From Variovorax sp. CF079 (GTDB lineage: Bacteria; Pseudomonadota; Gammaproteobacteria; Burkholderiales; Burkholderiaceae_C), in assembly GCF_900101545.1 (NCBI RefSeq), contig NZ_FMZU01000004.1:1-64000 (forward strand): 64,000 nt of DNA, given 5' to 3'. This document shows positions 35,940 to 43,827 of this stretch, in pieces (position 1 is the first letter of the stretch; every line of letters starts with the position of its first letter). The position numbers and the translations under genes are program-made. The notes beneath the pieces are model-generated. The model was not told where the DNA came from. It made no database searches and worked only from the letters and a program-made list of their open reading frames with translations.

Positions 35940-38612
35940 ATGCTCACCGACCTTCAACTCGCGCAGATCATGCTCCACGCTTCGCAGAAGAAGCGCCTCC
36001 TGTACGTCGACCCCCTGAACGCGGCGATGGAGGAATTCGAGATCAACAATCTGCGACGAACATCCGCATTCATCGCGCAACTGGCGCACGAGTCGGGCGA
36101 GTTCAACTTCATGGAGGAGATCTGGGGGCCAACGCCGGCGCAGAAGCGCTACGAGCCGCCGAGCGACCTGGCAAGGACGCTCGGCAACACGCAGCCCGGT
36201 GATGGCAAGCGCTTCAAGGGCCGTGGCCCGATTCAGTTGACTGGCCGCGCCAACTACCAGAAGTTCGGCGATCTGCTCGGGGTCGACCTCGTCGGCCAGC
36301 CCGAGCTGGCCGCCGCGCCGGAGCTGGCGTTCAAGACGGCGGGGCTGTACTGGAAGCGCAAAGGGCTCAACGAGCTCGCCGATGCGGACAACTTCACCGA
36401 GATCACGCGCAGGATCAACGGCGGCCAGAACGGCGCGGCTGAAAGGGTTCGCTTCTACGAGCGGGCCAAGCTGGTGCTGGCCCCCTCCTTTCCGGCCGCG
36501 AGCGCCAGACATGCCAAGGCAAAGACCGCGAAGACGTTCGCGGAGCCGGCCGATGCATTGATGCGCGGCGCTGAGTCAATCCAGCTGGAGCCGCCGCCGC
36601 CGGCCTTTGTGCCGCCGCCTTCCGAATCGCTCGCAGTGCGGCCGGACACGCTCGACTTCCGCGACCTGATGTACACGCCCACGCTCATCGAGGTGCCGAC
36701 CCACATTCCGCTGGGCGAGTACCTGGAGCACAAGGTGCCGATCCTGAACCAGGGCAGCGAAGGCGCGTGCACCGGCTTCGGCCTGGCGACCGTCGCGAAC
36801 TATCTGCTCCAGCGCAGGCGGGTGGTGCCTGACAGCGTTCCCGTCAGCCCGCGCATGCTGTACGACCTGGCGCGCCGCTACGACGAGTGGCCCGGCGAGA
36901 ACTACAGCGGCTCGAGCGCGCGCGGCGCGATGAAGGGCTGGCACAAGCACGGCATTTGCTCCGAGGAGCTATATCCCTACCAGCCCGGCAAGGTCGACCG
37001 CCGGGGCATGACCGAGCAGCGCGTGGCAGACGGCGTCCGCCGGCCGCTGGGCGCCTATTTCCGCGTCAACCACAAAGACCTGGTCGCCATGCACGCGGCC
37101 ATCGCCGAGGTCGGCGTGCTCTATGCGACGGCCACGGTCCACGAGGGATGGGGCAGCGTAGGGGCCGACGGCCTGATCGTGCAGTCGGAGGTGATCACGG
37201 GCGGCCATGCCTTCGCCATCGTGGCCTATGACGATCAAGGTTTTTGGCTGCAGAACTCCTGGGGTCCGACATGGGGCCTGCGCGGCTTTGCGCGGGTCAC
37301 CTATGACGATTGGATCGCCAACGGCACCGATGTGTGGGTGGCCCGCCTGGGGGCGCCGGTGACGCTGCGCGCGAAGCAATCGGCCGCCGCCACGCATTCG
37401 GCCACCGCCAACCAGAGCGTGGCCTATTCCTTCGCAGACCTGCGGCCTCATATCGTGAGCGTCGGCAATGACGGGGAGCTGAAGGCGGGCGGCGACTACG
37501 GCTCGACGCCCGACGAGCTCAGTCACATCTTCGAGCAGGACATCCCGGCGGCGACCCATGGTTGGAAAAAGCTGCGGGTCCTTCTGTATGCCCATGGCGG
37601 GCTGGTGAGCGAACAGGCCGCGGTGCAGCGCCTCGCGGAATACCGACCGGAGCTGTTGAAGGCTGAGGTCTACCCGCTGGCCTTCATCTGGCGCACCGAC
37701 TACTGGACCACCTTCTCGAACATCCTCAAGGATGCGGTGAGCCGTCGACGGCCAGAAGGCGCGCTGGACGCCACCAAGGACTTCATGCTGGATCGGCTCG
37801 ACGACGCGCTGGAGCCGCTCGCCCGCGTCTTGAGCGGCAAGGCCGCCTGGAGCGAGATGAAGGAGAACGCCTTGCGCGCCGCCAGCCAGGGCTGTGCCTC
37901 GACCTTGGTCGTCGATCACCTGAAGAAGCTGGCGAAAAAGGCCGAGAAGAACGGCCAGGCCCTCGAGATCCATCTCGTGGGCCACAGCGCGGGCTCGATC
38001 CTGCACGCGCCGATCGTCAAGCTCCTGGCTGCGCGCGGCCTGCCGATCGAGACCTGCACCCTGTGGGCGCCGGCCTGCACGGTCGAACTCTTCAAGGAGT
38101 TCTACGTGCCGGCGATGGAATCAAAGGCGCTCCGCAAGCTGACGGTGTATGCGCTCAAGGACAAGACCGAGCGTGATGACGACTGCGCCAAGATCTACAA
38201 CAAGTCCTTGCTCTACCTGGTCTCGAATGCCTTCGAGGGCCAGGCGCGCATCCCGTTCTTTCGCGATGGCGTGCCGATCCTCGGGATGGAGAAAGCCTTT
38301 GATCCCGCCTTGCGCAAGATCTTCAATGCCCACGGCGCCGAACTCGTGCTCACGCCCAACACCGAGCCCGACGATTCGCTGAGCGCATCGGAGGCCATGC
38401 ACCACGGCGACTTCGACGACGACAAGAAGACAGTCATGTCCACCTTCAGGCGCATTGCGGCAGGTGCCGGCAAGGCGCAGGCGAAGCTCGCGGTGAAGCT
38501 CCCGGACATGGCGATCCCGATTCGCAGCGCCAAGCCGATGTTCCCGCACACCGAATCGGCGCTGCGCGATCGGCGCATGCAGATCGACCAGCGCACTCGG
38601 GAGAGGGTGTAG
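35940..38612 (+). CDS. Three-domain fusion: GH19 lysozyme/chitinase - papain-like protease - alpha/beta hydrolase
   Basis: An 890-residue protein with three apparent enzyme domains and no signal peptide. Residues 1-185 resemble GH19 chitinase/endolysin domains, with IAQLAHESGEFNFMEE (candidate catalytic Glu51) and FKGRGPIQLTGRANYQKFG. Residues about 235-475 are a C1A papain-like domain: NQGSEGACTGFG (Cys277), GGHAFAIVAYDD (His423) and WLQNSWGPTWGLRG (Asn439). From about 545 an alpha/beta hydrolase follows with LLYAHGG and HLVGHSAGSILH (nucleophile Ser683). The combination of peptidoglycan, protein and ester hydrolysis suggests a delivered effector or a predation or lysis factor; this is inference. 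It is followed by a small coiled-coil protein. Confidence 0.8.
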   Translation: MLTDLQLAQIMLHASQKKRLLYVDPLNAAMEEFEINNLRRTSAFIAQLAHESGEFNFMEEIWGPTPAQKRYEPPSDLARTLGNTQPGDGKRFKGRGPIQLTGRANYQKFGDLLGVDLVGQPELAAAPELAFKTAGLYWKRKGLNELADADNFTEITRRINGGQNGAAERVRFYERAKLVLAPSFPAASARHAKAKTAKTFAEPADALMRGAESIQLEPPPPAFVPPPSESLAVRPDTLDFRDLMYTPTLIEVPTHIPLGEYLEHKVPILNQGSEGACTGFGLATVANYLLQRRRVVPDSVPVSPRMLYDLARRYDEWPGENYSGSSARGAMKGWHKHGICSEELYPYQPGKVDRRGMTEQRVADGVRRPLGAYFRVNHKDLVAMHAAIAEVGVLYATATVHEGWGSVGADGLIVQSEVITGGHAFAIVAYDDQGFWLQNSWGPTWGLRGFARVTYDDWIANGTDVWVARLGAPVTLRAKQSAAATHSATANQSVAYSFADLRPHIVSVGNDGELKAGGDYGSTPDELSHIFEQDIPAATHGWKKLRVLLYAHGGLVSEQAAVQRLAEYRPELLKAEVYPLAFIWRTDYWTTFSNILKDAVSRRRPEGALDATKDFMLDRLDDALEPLARVLSGKAAWSEMKENALRAASQGCASTLVVDHLKKLAKKAEKNGQALEIHLVGHSAGSILHAPIVKLLAARGLPIETCTLWAPACTVELFKEFYVPAMESKALRKLTVYALKDKTERDDDCAKIYNKSLLYLVSNAFEGQARIPFFRDGVPILGMEKAFDPALRKIFNAHGAELVLTPNTEPDDSLSASEAMHHGDFDDDKKTVMSTFRRIAAGAGKAQAKLAVKLPDMAIPIRSAKPMFPHTESALRDRRMQIDQRTRERV

Positions 38613-38771
38613 CGGCGTGCGCGAGGTGCCCGACGGTTGGCGAGGGCAGGCCACTTCGGCGCTTGCGACTCGCACCGGGGCCGCCGCCTTCAGGCTCCCC
38701 AGCCGGGAGGAGGCGATGCATCGCTGCTGCGCGTACAACCGGCGCATCGAGCCCACCTCAGGAGATAGGCC

Positions 38772-39098
38772 ATGGCCACCACCAACTCCATCGATGGCGA
38801 CATCGTGAAGCGAGCGATCGTGCAGATCAAGGAGGAGATCAAGCGCAAGCGCGAGCGCATCCGGACGATGCCGGCACTGATCCAGAAGCTCAGGGACGAA
38901 CTCGCGACGCTCGAGAGCGAACTCGAAACCGACCTTGCCCAGCTCAAGGCCTTCGAGGAGCAGTCCTCGGCGACCTGCGGGCATATCTCGGTCGACGCGG
39001 CACCGCCATTGCAAGGAGCGCGCTGGTTGTGGGGCCTCCTGCCCGACCTCAGGCGCCCGACGCTCCCGCACGCGCCCACTGCACTGCCGCCACCGTGA
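38772..39098 (+). CDS. Small coiled-coil protein
   Basis: A 108-residue protein starting at ATG 38772 with CAGGAGATAGGCC upstream. Residues about 10-66 are a charged heptad-like helix (IKEEIKRKRERIRTMPALI, then LRDELATLESELETDLAQL). The tail after residue 75 is Pro/Leu-rich. Its last 50 nt overlap the 3' end of a convergent gene. It probably belongs with the upstream hydrolase fusion by proximity (159 nt); its function is unknown. Confidence 0.6.
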   Translation: MATTNSIDGDIVKRAIVQIKEEIKRKRERIRTMPALIQKLRDELATLESELETDLAQLKAFEEQSSATCGHISVDAAPPLQGARWLWGLLPDLRRPTLPHAPTALPPP

Positions 39099-39564
39099 AT
39101 GAGAGCGCAGCCAGCACCCCCATCACCGTGCGCAGGTGGTTCCACCGAACCCAGGGCCCCACATAGGCCGGCCACTGCACCGCGGCAACCGCTGCAGACG
39201 CCTCGGCCCGCGCCAGCGTGTTGTTCATGGGCACATTGAAGACCATCGTCACCCCGAAGGTCCCGATCAGATAGGCCGCTGCGCCCACGACCAGCCACCA
39301 GGTGGCCGCATCGTTCGCATGCAGCAGCGCCCGCAGCACCAGCACCGCGCACAGCAGCGCGGTGCCGGCGAACACCCCGAGAAACACCGGGTTCTGGATC
39401 GTCACGTTGATGTTCTGCATCGCGGCCATCCCCTGCTCGGGCGGCAGCTGCAACAGCGCCTTCATCACCGAGGTCGAGAAGGCGAAGAGCAGGCCGGCGA
39501 TGACGGCCGAGCCGACGGCGGCGAGCACTGTAAGGGGGAGCATGAGTGCGTTCAGGGTTGCCAT
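39049..39564 (-). CDS. DUF1772 (anthrone oxygenase-like) membrane protein
   Basis: A 171-residue membrane protein with about four hydrophobic segments. ATG 39564 starts MATLNALMLPLTVLAAVGSA; the longer frame to 39804 is not needed. The FSTSVMKALLQLPPEQGMAAMQNINVTIQNP segment and the FNVPMNNTLA motif are typical of DUF1772 proteins, some of which are related to anthrone oxygenases. Nothing nearby suggests a specific substrate. Confidence 0.78.
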   Translation of the reverse strand: MATLNALMLPLTVLAAVGSAVIAGLLFAFSTSVMKALLQLPPEQGMAAMQNINVTIQNPVFLGVFAGTALLCAVLVLRALLHANDAATWWLVVGAAAYLIGTFGVTMVFNVPMNNTLARAEASAAVAAVQWPAYVGPWVRWNHLRTVMGVLAALSFTVAAVQWARAGASGA

Positions 39565-39760
39565 GTGGTTTGCCTTCTGCAGTGCGTTCCTGGAATTGCA
39601 AAGGTCGCTATTGGGCCCTGGCGGTGCGTGAAATTCAATCACGTGTCGTCCCGGCCTCGTGCTCCATCGTCCAGGTTGCGACACCGCGCGCATGTCGCCA
39701 ATCTCCAAGACGTGCGCTGCGCGCCTGCCCGACACTGGCCACGCCCCTCGAGACTCCCCC

Positions 39761-40882
39761 ATGCATAGCCCTTCCTCCGCCATCCTCGCCCAGGCCAGCG
39801 CCATAGACGCGCCGATCGCGCGGCAAGGCTACGTCGACGCCTTTCGCGGCCTCCTGATCGCGCACATGGCGCTGGACCACGCCTCACTGATGTTCAACGC
39901 CGGCCGGGCCGGCGAAGAACTGGCCGCGGCCGCGGCGCCCGTGCCCGGCGACCTGCTGCAGTTCCTGACGCGCTTCACGGGCGTGCCGGTCGCGCCCGCC
40001 TTCTTCTTCATGGCCGGCTTCATGGTGGCGCTGACCAGCGCTGCGCGCGAGCAGCGCGGCCTGCCGCATGCCGAGGTGACGCGGCGGCTGATCCTGCGCG
40101 GCCTGGTGCTGATCGCGGTGGACGCGCTCGTCATGGGCCTGCCGCGCGCCGCCATGGGCTTCTATTCCTTCGTGGTGCTCAGTTCGATCGGCGCGGCCAT
40201 CATCATCCTCGCGCTCGTGCGCGACGCGCCGGGCAAGCTGCTGCTGGCGGCGGCGATCGCGGTGCTGGCGCTGCACCCGCTGCTCGAAGTGTCGGCGCTG
40301 CCGCTGCCCTTGCGGGCGGTGCTCTACGAGCCGGTTCGAAGCGGCGCGTTTCGTTCGCTTTACCCGGTGATCCCCTGGGCCGCGATCGCCGTCGTGGGCT
40401 TCGTCGCGGGCCGCGATGCGCTGCACCGCCTGCAGCCGGCGCGGTTCTGGCTGGGGCTGGCCGGCGTCTGCCTGGCGCTGTTTCTCGCGATCCGCCTGGC
40501 TGCCGGCTATGGCAATGCCTACGCGTACACGAAGGTCGCCAGCCTGGCGTTCTGGAACTTCGCCAAGTACCCGCCGGACCTGCCCTTCCTCGCCTGGTCT
40601 TTCGCCGCGATCTTCGCGGGCCTGGCCGTGCTGTGGTGGGTCACGCGCAGCGGTCTACCCGTTTGGCTGCGCCCGTTCGTGGTCTTCGGCCGGGTGCCGT
40701 TCTTCTTCTACGTCGTCCATTTCTACGTGCTGGGTCTGGCCGCGGCCGTCGTGCACACGAAGTGGGGATTGGCGCAAACCTATCTGATCTGGCTGCTGCT
40801 GCTGGCCCTCATGCTTTGGCCCTGCGCCTGGTACTACCGCAAGAAGCGGGACCGGCCGAACTGGGTCACACGCTACGTCTGA
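39761..40882 (+). CDS. DUF1624/heparan N-acetyltransferase-like membrane protein
   Basis: A 373-residue integral membrane protein with around ten hydrophobic segments. ATG 39761 is chosen because the protein then opens with a short polar stretch before the conserved GYVDAFRGLLIAHMALDHAS segment, in which an RG-LI-MA-DH pattern is typical of the membrane acyltransferase (OpgC/DUF1624) group. The C-terminal YYRKKRDRPNWVTRYV is basic and cytosolic. Substrate unknown. Confidence 0.72.
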   Translation: MHSPSSAILAQASAIDAPIARQGYVDAFRGLLIAHMALDHASLMFNAGRAGEELAAAAAPVPGDLLQFLTRFTGVPVAPAFFFMAGFMVALTSAAREQRGLPHAEVTRRLILRGLVLIAVDALVMGLPRAAMGFYSFVVLSSIGAAIIILALVRDAPGKLLLAAAIAVLALHPLLEVSALPLPLRAVLYEPVRSGAFRSLYPVIPWAAIAVVGFVAGRDALHRLQPARFWLGLAGVCLALFLAIRLAAGYGNAYAYTKVASLAFWNFAKYPPDLPFLAWSFAAIFAGLAVLWWVTRSGLPVWLRPFVVFGRVPFFFYVVHFYVLGLAAAVVHTKWGLAQTYLIWLLLLALMLWPCAWYYRKKRDRPNWVTRYV

Positions 40883-40894
40883 CCCTCGCCAGCG

Positions 40895-41971
40895 CTACTG
40901 CCGCGCCGCATCGGCCGTCTGCGCCTCGGCATCCCGAAGCCAGTTGTCGATCAGGGTGTAGGACACCGCCAGCATGACCGGCCCCACGAAGATGCCGACC
41001 AGCCCGAAGCCGAGCAGCCCGCCGATGACGCCCGCGAAGATCAGCACCAGCGGCAGGTCGGCGCCGCGCCGGATCAAGAGCGGGCGAAGGAAGTTGTCCA
41101 TCGTGCCGACGATCACCGTCCACACCAGCAGGAAGATGCCCCAGCCGGTCGATCCGCTCCAGAAGACCCAGATCACCGCCGGCGCCAGCACCAGCGTCGG
41201 GCCGACCTGCACGATGCACAGCATGAACATCACGGCCGTGAGCAGGGCCGCGAATGGCACGCCCGCAATTGCAAGGCCGATGCCGCCCGCCACCGCCTGG
41301 ACGAAGGCCGTCACGCCCACGCCCAGCGCCACGCCGCGGATCGCCTTGCCGGCCAGCACCACCGCGTCTTCCCCGCGCTGGCCGCCGAGCTTGAGGCCGA
41401 AGCGCCGGACCACCGCCGCCGCCGATTCGCCGCCCGCATACATCATCCCGGCGATGACGACCGTGAGCAGGAACTGCAGGGTCAGCGCACCCACGACGCC
41501 GGCCTGCGCGAACAGCCATCCCGTGACCTGCCGGATATAGGGCGTGACCTTCGCCTCCAACCCCGCCACACCCGATGCCACGAGTTCATTCCAGGCCGTG
41601 GCGAGCCTCGGCCCGACGATGGGCAGGCGCTCCACCCAGCCGGGCAACTGGGGCGGGCCCCGGCTGATCAGCAACCTGATCCATGCGACGACTTCCTCCG
41701 CATTGGCGGCGATGGTCGAGATCGCCAGCGTGAGCGGCAGCACGAACAGCAGCAGCAGGATCAGCACCATCGCGGCCACCGCCAGGCTGCGACGCCTCCA
41801 CAGCCGCGCCTGGATCCAGAGGAAGGCCGGCCAGGTCGCCACCACGACCATCGCGGCCCAGATCGTCGCGCCCAGGAAGGGGCGGAGGATCCAGAGCGAG
41901 GAGCCGATGAGCAGCACCAGGGTCAGGACGCCGAAGGTGGTTTTGGCGAGGTCGGGGCGGGGTTCGGACAT
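40895..41971 (-). CDS. AI-2E family transporter
   Basis: A 358-residue AI-2E/PerM family membrane protein. ATG 41971 (MSEPRPDLAKTTFGVLTL) is the family-like start; the long upstream extension is antisense to the Ku gene. Typical features are the paired N-terminal helices, a central soluble segment (about residues 100-160) and the C-terminal run with PTLVLAPAVIWVFWSG, DNFLRPLLIRRGADLPLVLIFAGVIGGLLGFGLVGIFVGPV (key residues D-N-P and GG-GF-G-GIF-GP). Family members export small solutes or ions; ligand unknown. It is divergent from the NHEJ operon. Confidence 0.87.
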   Translation of the reverse strand: MSEPRPDLAKTTFGVLTLVLLIGSSLWILRPFLGATIWAAMVVVATWPAFLWIQARLWRRRSLAVAAMVLILLLLFVLPLTLAISTIAANAEEVVAWIRLLISRGPPQLPGWVERLPIVGPRLATAWNELVASGVAGLEAKVTPYIRQVTGWLFAQAGVVGALTLQFLLTVVIAGMMYAGGESAAAVVRRFGLKLGGQRGEDAVVLAGKAIRGVALGVGVTAFVQAVAGGIGLAIAGVPFAALLTAVMFMLCIVQVGPTLVLAPAVIWVFWSGSTGWGIFLLVWTVIVGTMDNFLRPLLIRRGADLPLVLIFAGVIGGLLGFGLVGIFVGPVMLAVSYTLIDNWLRDAEAQTADAARQ

Positions 41972-42061
41972 GGTGGGGGTTGGGTGAGGGGAAGTGCGCC
42001 TATTCTCCTGGCAGCCAAAAAATGGCATGCTGCCTTCCTTCGTTCGCCTGGAGGCAATCCC

Positions 42062-42961
42062 ATGGCTGCTCGTTCCATAGCGTCGCTGTCGCTCGGCTTC
42101 GGCTTGGTGTCGATCCCCGTCAAGCTGTATTCGGCGACGGAGAGCTCGGCGACCATCCGCTTCAACCTGCTGTCGAAGGACGGCTCGCGCGTGAAGCAGC
42201 AATACATCTCCGAGAAGGACCAGACGGTCGTGCCGCGCACCGAAATGGTCAAGGGCTACGAGTTCGAGAAGGACCGCTACGTCATCTTCAAGCCCGAGGA
42301 GCTCAAGGCGCTGGAGGAGGGCGGCAGCCACGTGATCGACATCGTGTCCTTCATTCCCGAGCAGGCGGTCGACCCGCTCTACTATGACAAGGCCTACTTC
42401 CTCGCGCCCGACAAGCGCGGCGGCAAGCCCTACAACCTGCTGAAGGCCGCCATGCAGCAGAGCGGGCGCTGCGCGCTGGCACGCTGGGCCTGGAAGTCCA
42501 AGCAGTACGTGGTGCAGGTGCGCGCCAACGACGACGGCCTGGTGCTGCAGCAGCTGCTCTTTGCCGACGAGGTCCGGTCGATGAAAGACCTGGAGATCGA
42601 GCAGCTCCCGCCGCCCTCGGCCGCCGAGCTCAAGCTGGCGCTGCAGCTCATCGAGCAGATCTCTGCCGACGACTACGAGCCCACGCTCTTCGAGGACGAA
42701 GAGAAGAAGCGCATCCTGGTCGCGATCGACGCCAAGATCGCCGGCCAGGAAGTGGTGGCGGTCGAGCATCCGGAAGATGCTGCCGCCGGCGCTCAGGTCA
42801 TCGATCTCACCGAAATGCTGCGCGCGAGCCTCGGCCGCGCCGTCAAGCCCGGCGCGAAGCAGCCCGCACCCGCAGTCGAAAGCAAGGGCGCAAAGCGTGC
42901 TCCCCGGGCGGCAAAGGTGGCCGAGGCCGCGCCGCCGGCGCGCGCGCGCATGAAGAAGTGA
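42062..42961 (+). CDS. ku: Non-homologous end-joining protein Ku
   Basis: A 299-residue bacterial Ku homodimer subunit that binds DNA double-strand ends and recruits LigD. ATG 42062 opens MAARSIASLSLGFGLVSIPVKLYSATE, diagnostic for the family; KGYEFEKDRYVIF and the FIPEQAVDPLYYDKAYFLAPDK segment are also characteristic. The C-terminal 50 residues form a Lys/Ala/Pro-rich basic tail, which in other Ku proteins aids DNA binding. The stop overlaps the GTG of the next gene (GTGA). Confidence 0.92.
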   Translation: MAARSIASLSLGFGLVSIPVKLYSATESSATIRFNLLSKDGSRVKQQYISEKDQTVVPRTEMVKGYEFEKDRYVIFKPEELKALEEGGSHVIDIVSFIPEQAVDPLYYDKAYFLAPDKRGGKPYNLLKAAMQQSGRCALARWAWKSKQYVVQVRANDDGLVLQQLLFADEVRSMKDLEIEQLPPPSAAELKLALQLIEQISADDYEPTLFEDEEKKRILVAIDAKIAGQEVVAVEHPEDAAAGAQVIDLTEMLRASLGRAVKPGAKQPAPAVESKGAKRAPRAAKVAEAAPPARARMKK

Positions 42962-43812
42962 CGAACAGCGCACCGCTCGAAAGCACGCACCCCTACACCT
43001 TGCGCGGCGTCCGGCAGATGCTGGGCCTGTCCCGGCATGCCGTCTCGAAGCTGATCGAACTCGGCTTCGTCGACCCGTCGCGCGGACCCGGGCGCGCCTT
43101 GCGCTTTTCGTTTCGCGACGTCGTGCTGCTGCGCTCGGCGCACGACCTGCGCGTGGCGCGCATTCCCACGCGGCAGATCCTGCGCTCGCTGCGGCGACTG
43201 CGCGACACGCTGCCGCCCGAAGTGCCCGTGAGCGGCCTGCGCATCACGGCCGCCGGCGACCGCATCACGGTGCGCGAAGAGAACGCGCAATGGGAGCCCG
43301 ACACGGGCCAGCTCGTGATGGACTTCAGTGTGGCGCCGTCGACCGGCTCGGTGAGCTTCATCTCCCAGCGCGCCGCCGAGCCGGCGACGCCCGAGTCCGA
43401 CGACCTCGAAGACCTGTTCGAAACGGCGGAAGAGCTGGAAGCCTCCGACCCCACCGCCGCCGAAGACACCTACCGCCTCATCCTCGAGCAGGACCCGACC
43501 CACGCCCACGCCTACCTGAACCTCGGCTTCATGCTGTGCGAGGCCGGCCGCAGCCGCGAGGCCGTGGCGCTCTACGACGAGGGCCTCGCGCACTGCCCCG
43601 ACGACCCGCTGATGCACTACAACCGCGCCGTCGCGCTCGAAGACCTCGGCCGCGTGGCCGCCGCGCTCGCGAGCTACGAGGAATGCCTGCGCCTGCAGCC
43701 CGACTTTGCCGACGCGCACCAGAACGCCGGGCTGCTCTATGCACATGCCGGACAGAAGCAGATGGCCATCCGCCACTTCAGCGCATTCCGGCGGCTGCAA
43801 CCGCGGGCCTAG
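42958..43812 (+). CDS. MerR-type DNA-binding and tetratricopeptide-repeat protein between Ku and LigD
   Basis: A 284-residue protein with an N-terminal MerR-like winged helix (HPYTLRGVRQMLGLSRHAVSKLIELGFV, then RFSFRDVVLLRSAHDLRVARIPTRQILRSL) and a C-terminal array of at least three TPR-like repeats from about residue 160 (AHAYLNLGFMLCEAGRSREAV; PLMHYNRAVALEDLGRVAAAL; ADAHQNAGLLYAHAGQKQMAI). GTG 42958 overlaps the Ku stop, and LigD follows after 15 nt, so it is a true member of the NHEJ operon. It may regulate the operon or act as a scaffold. Confidence 0.82.
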   Translation: MTNSAPLESTHPYTLRGVRQMLGLSRHAVSKLIELGFVDPSRGPGRALRFSFRDVVLLRSAHDLRVARIPTRQILRSLRRLRDTLPPEVPVSGLRITAAGDRITVREENAQWEPDTGQLVMDFSVAPSTGSVSFISQRAAEPATPESDDLEDLFETAEELEASDPTAAEDTYRLILEQDPTHAHAYLNLGFMLCEAGRSREAVALYDEGLAHCPDDPLMHYNRAVALEDLGRVAAALASYEECLRLQPDFADAHQNAGLLYAHAGQKQMAIRHFSAFRRLQPRA

Positions 43813-43827
43813 CCGGCGGCGACCGCG

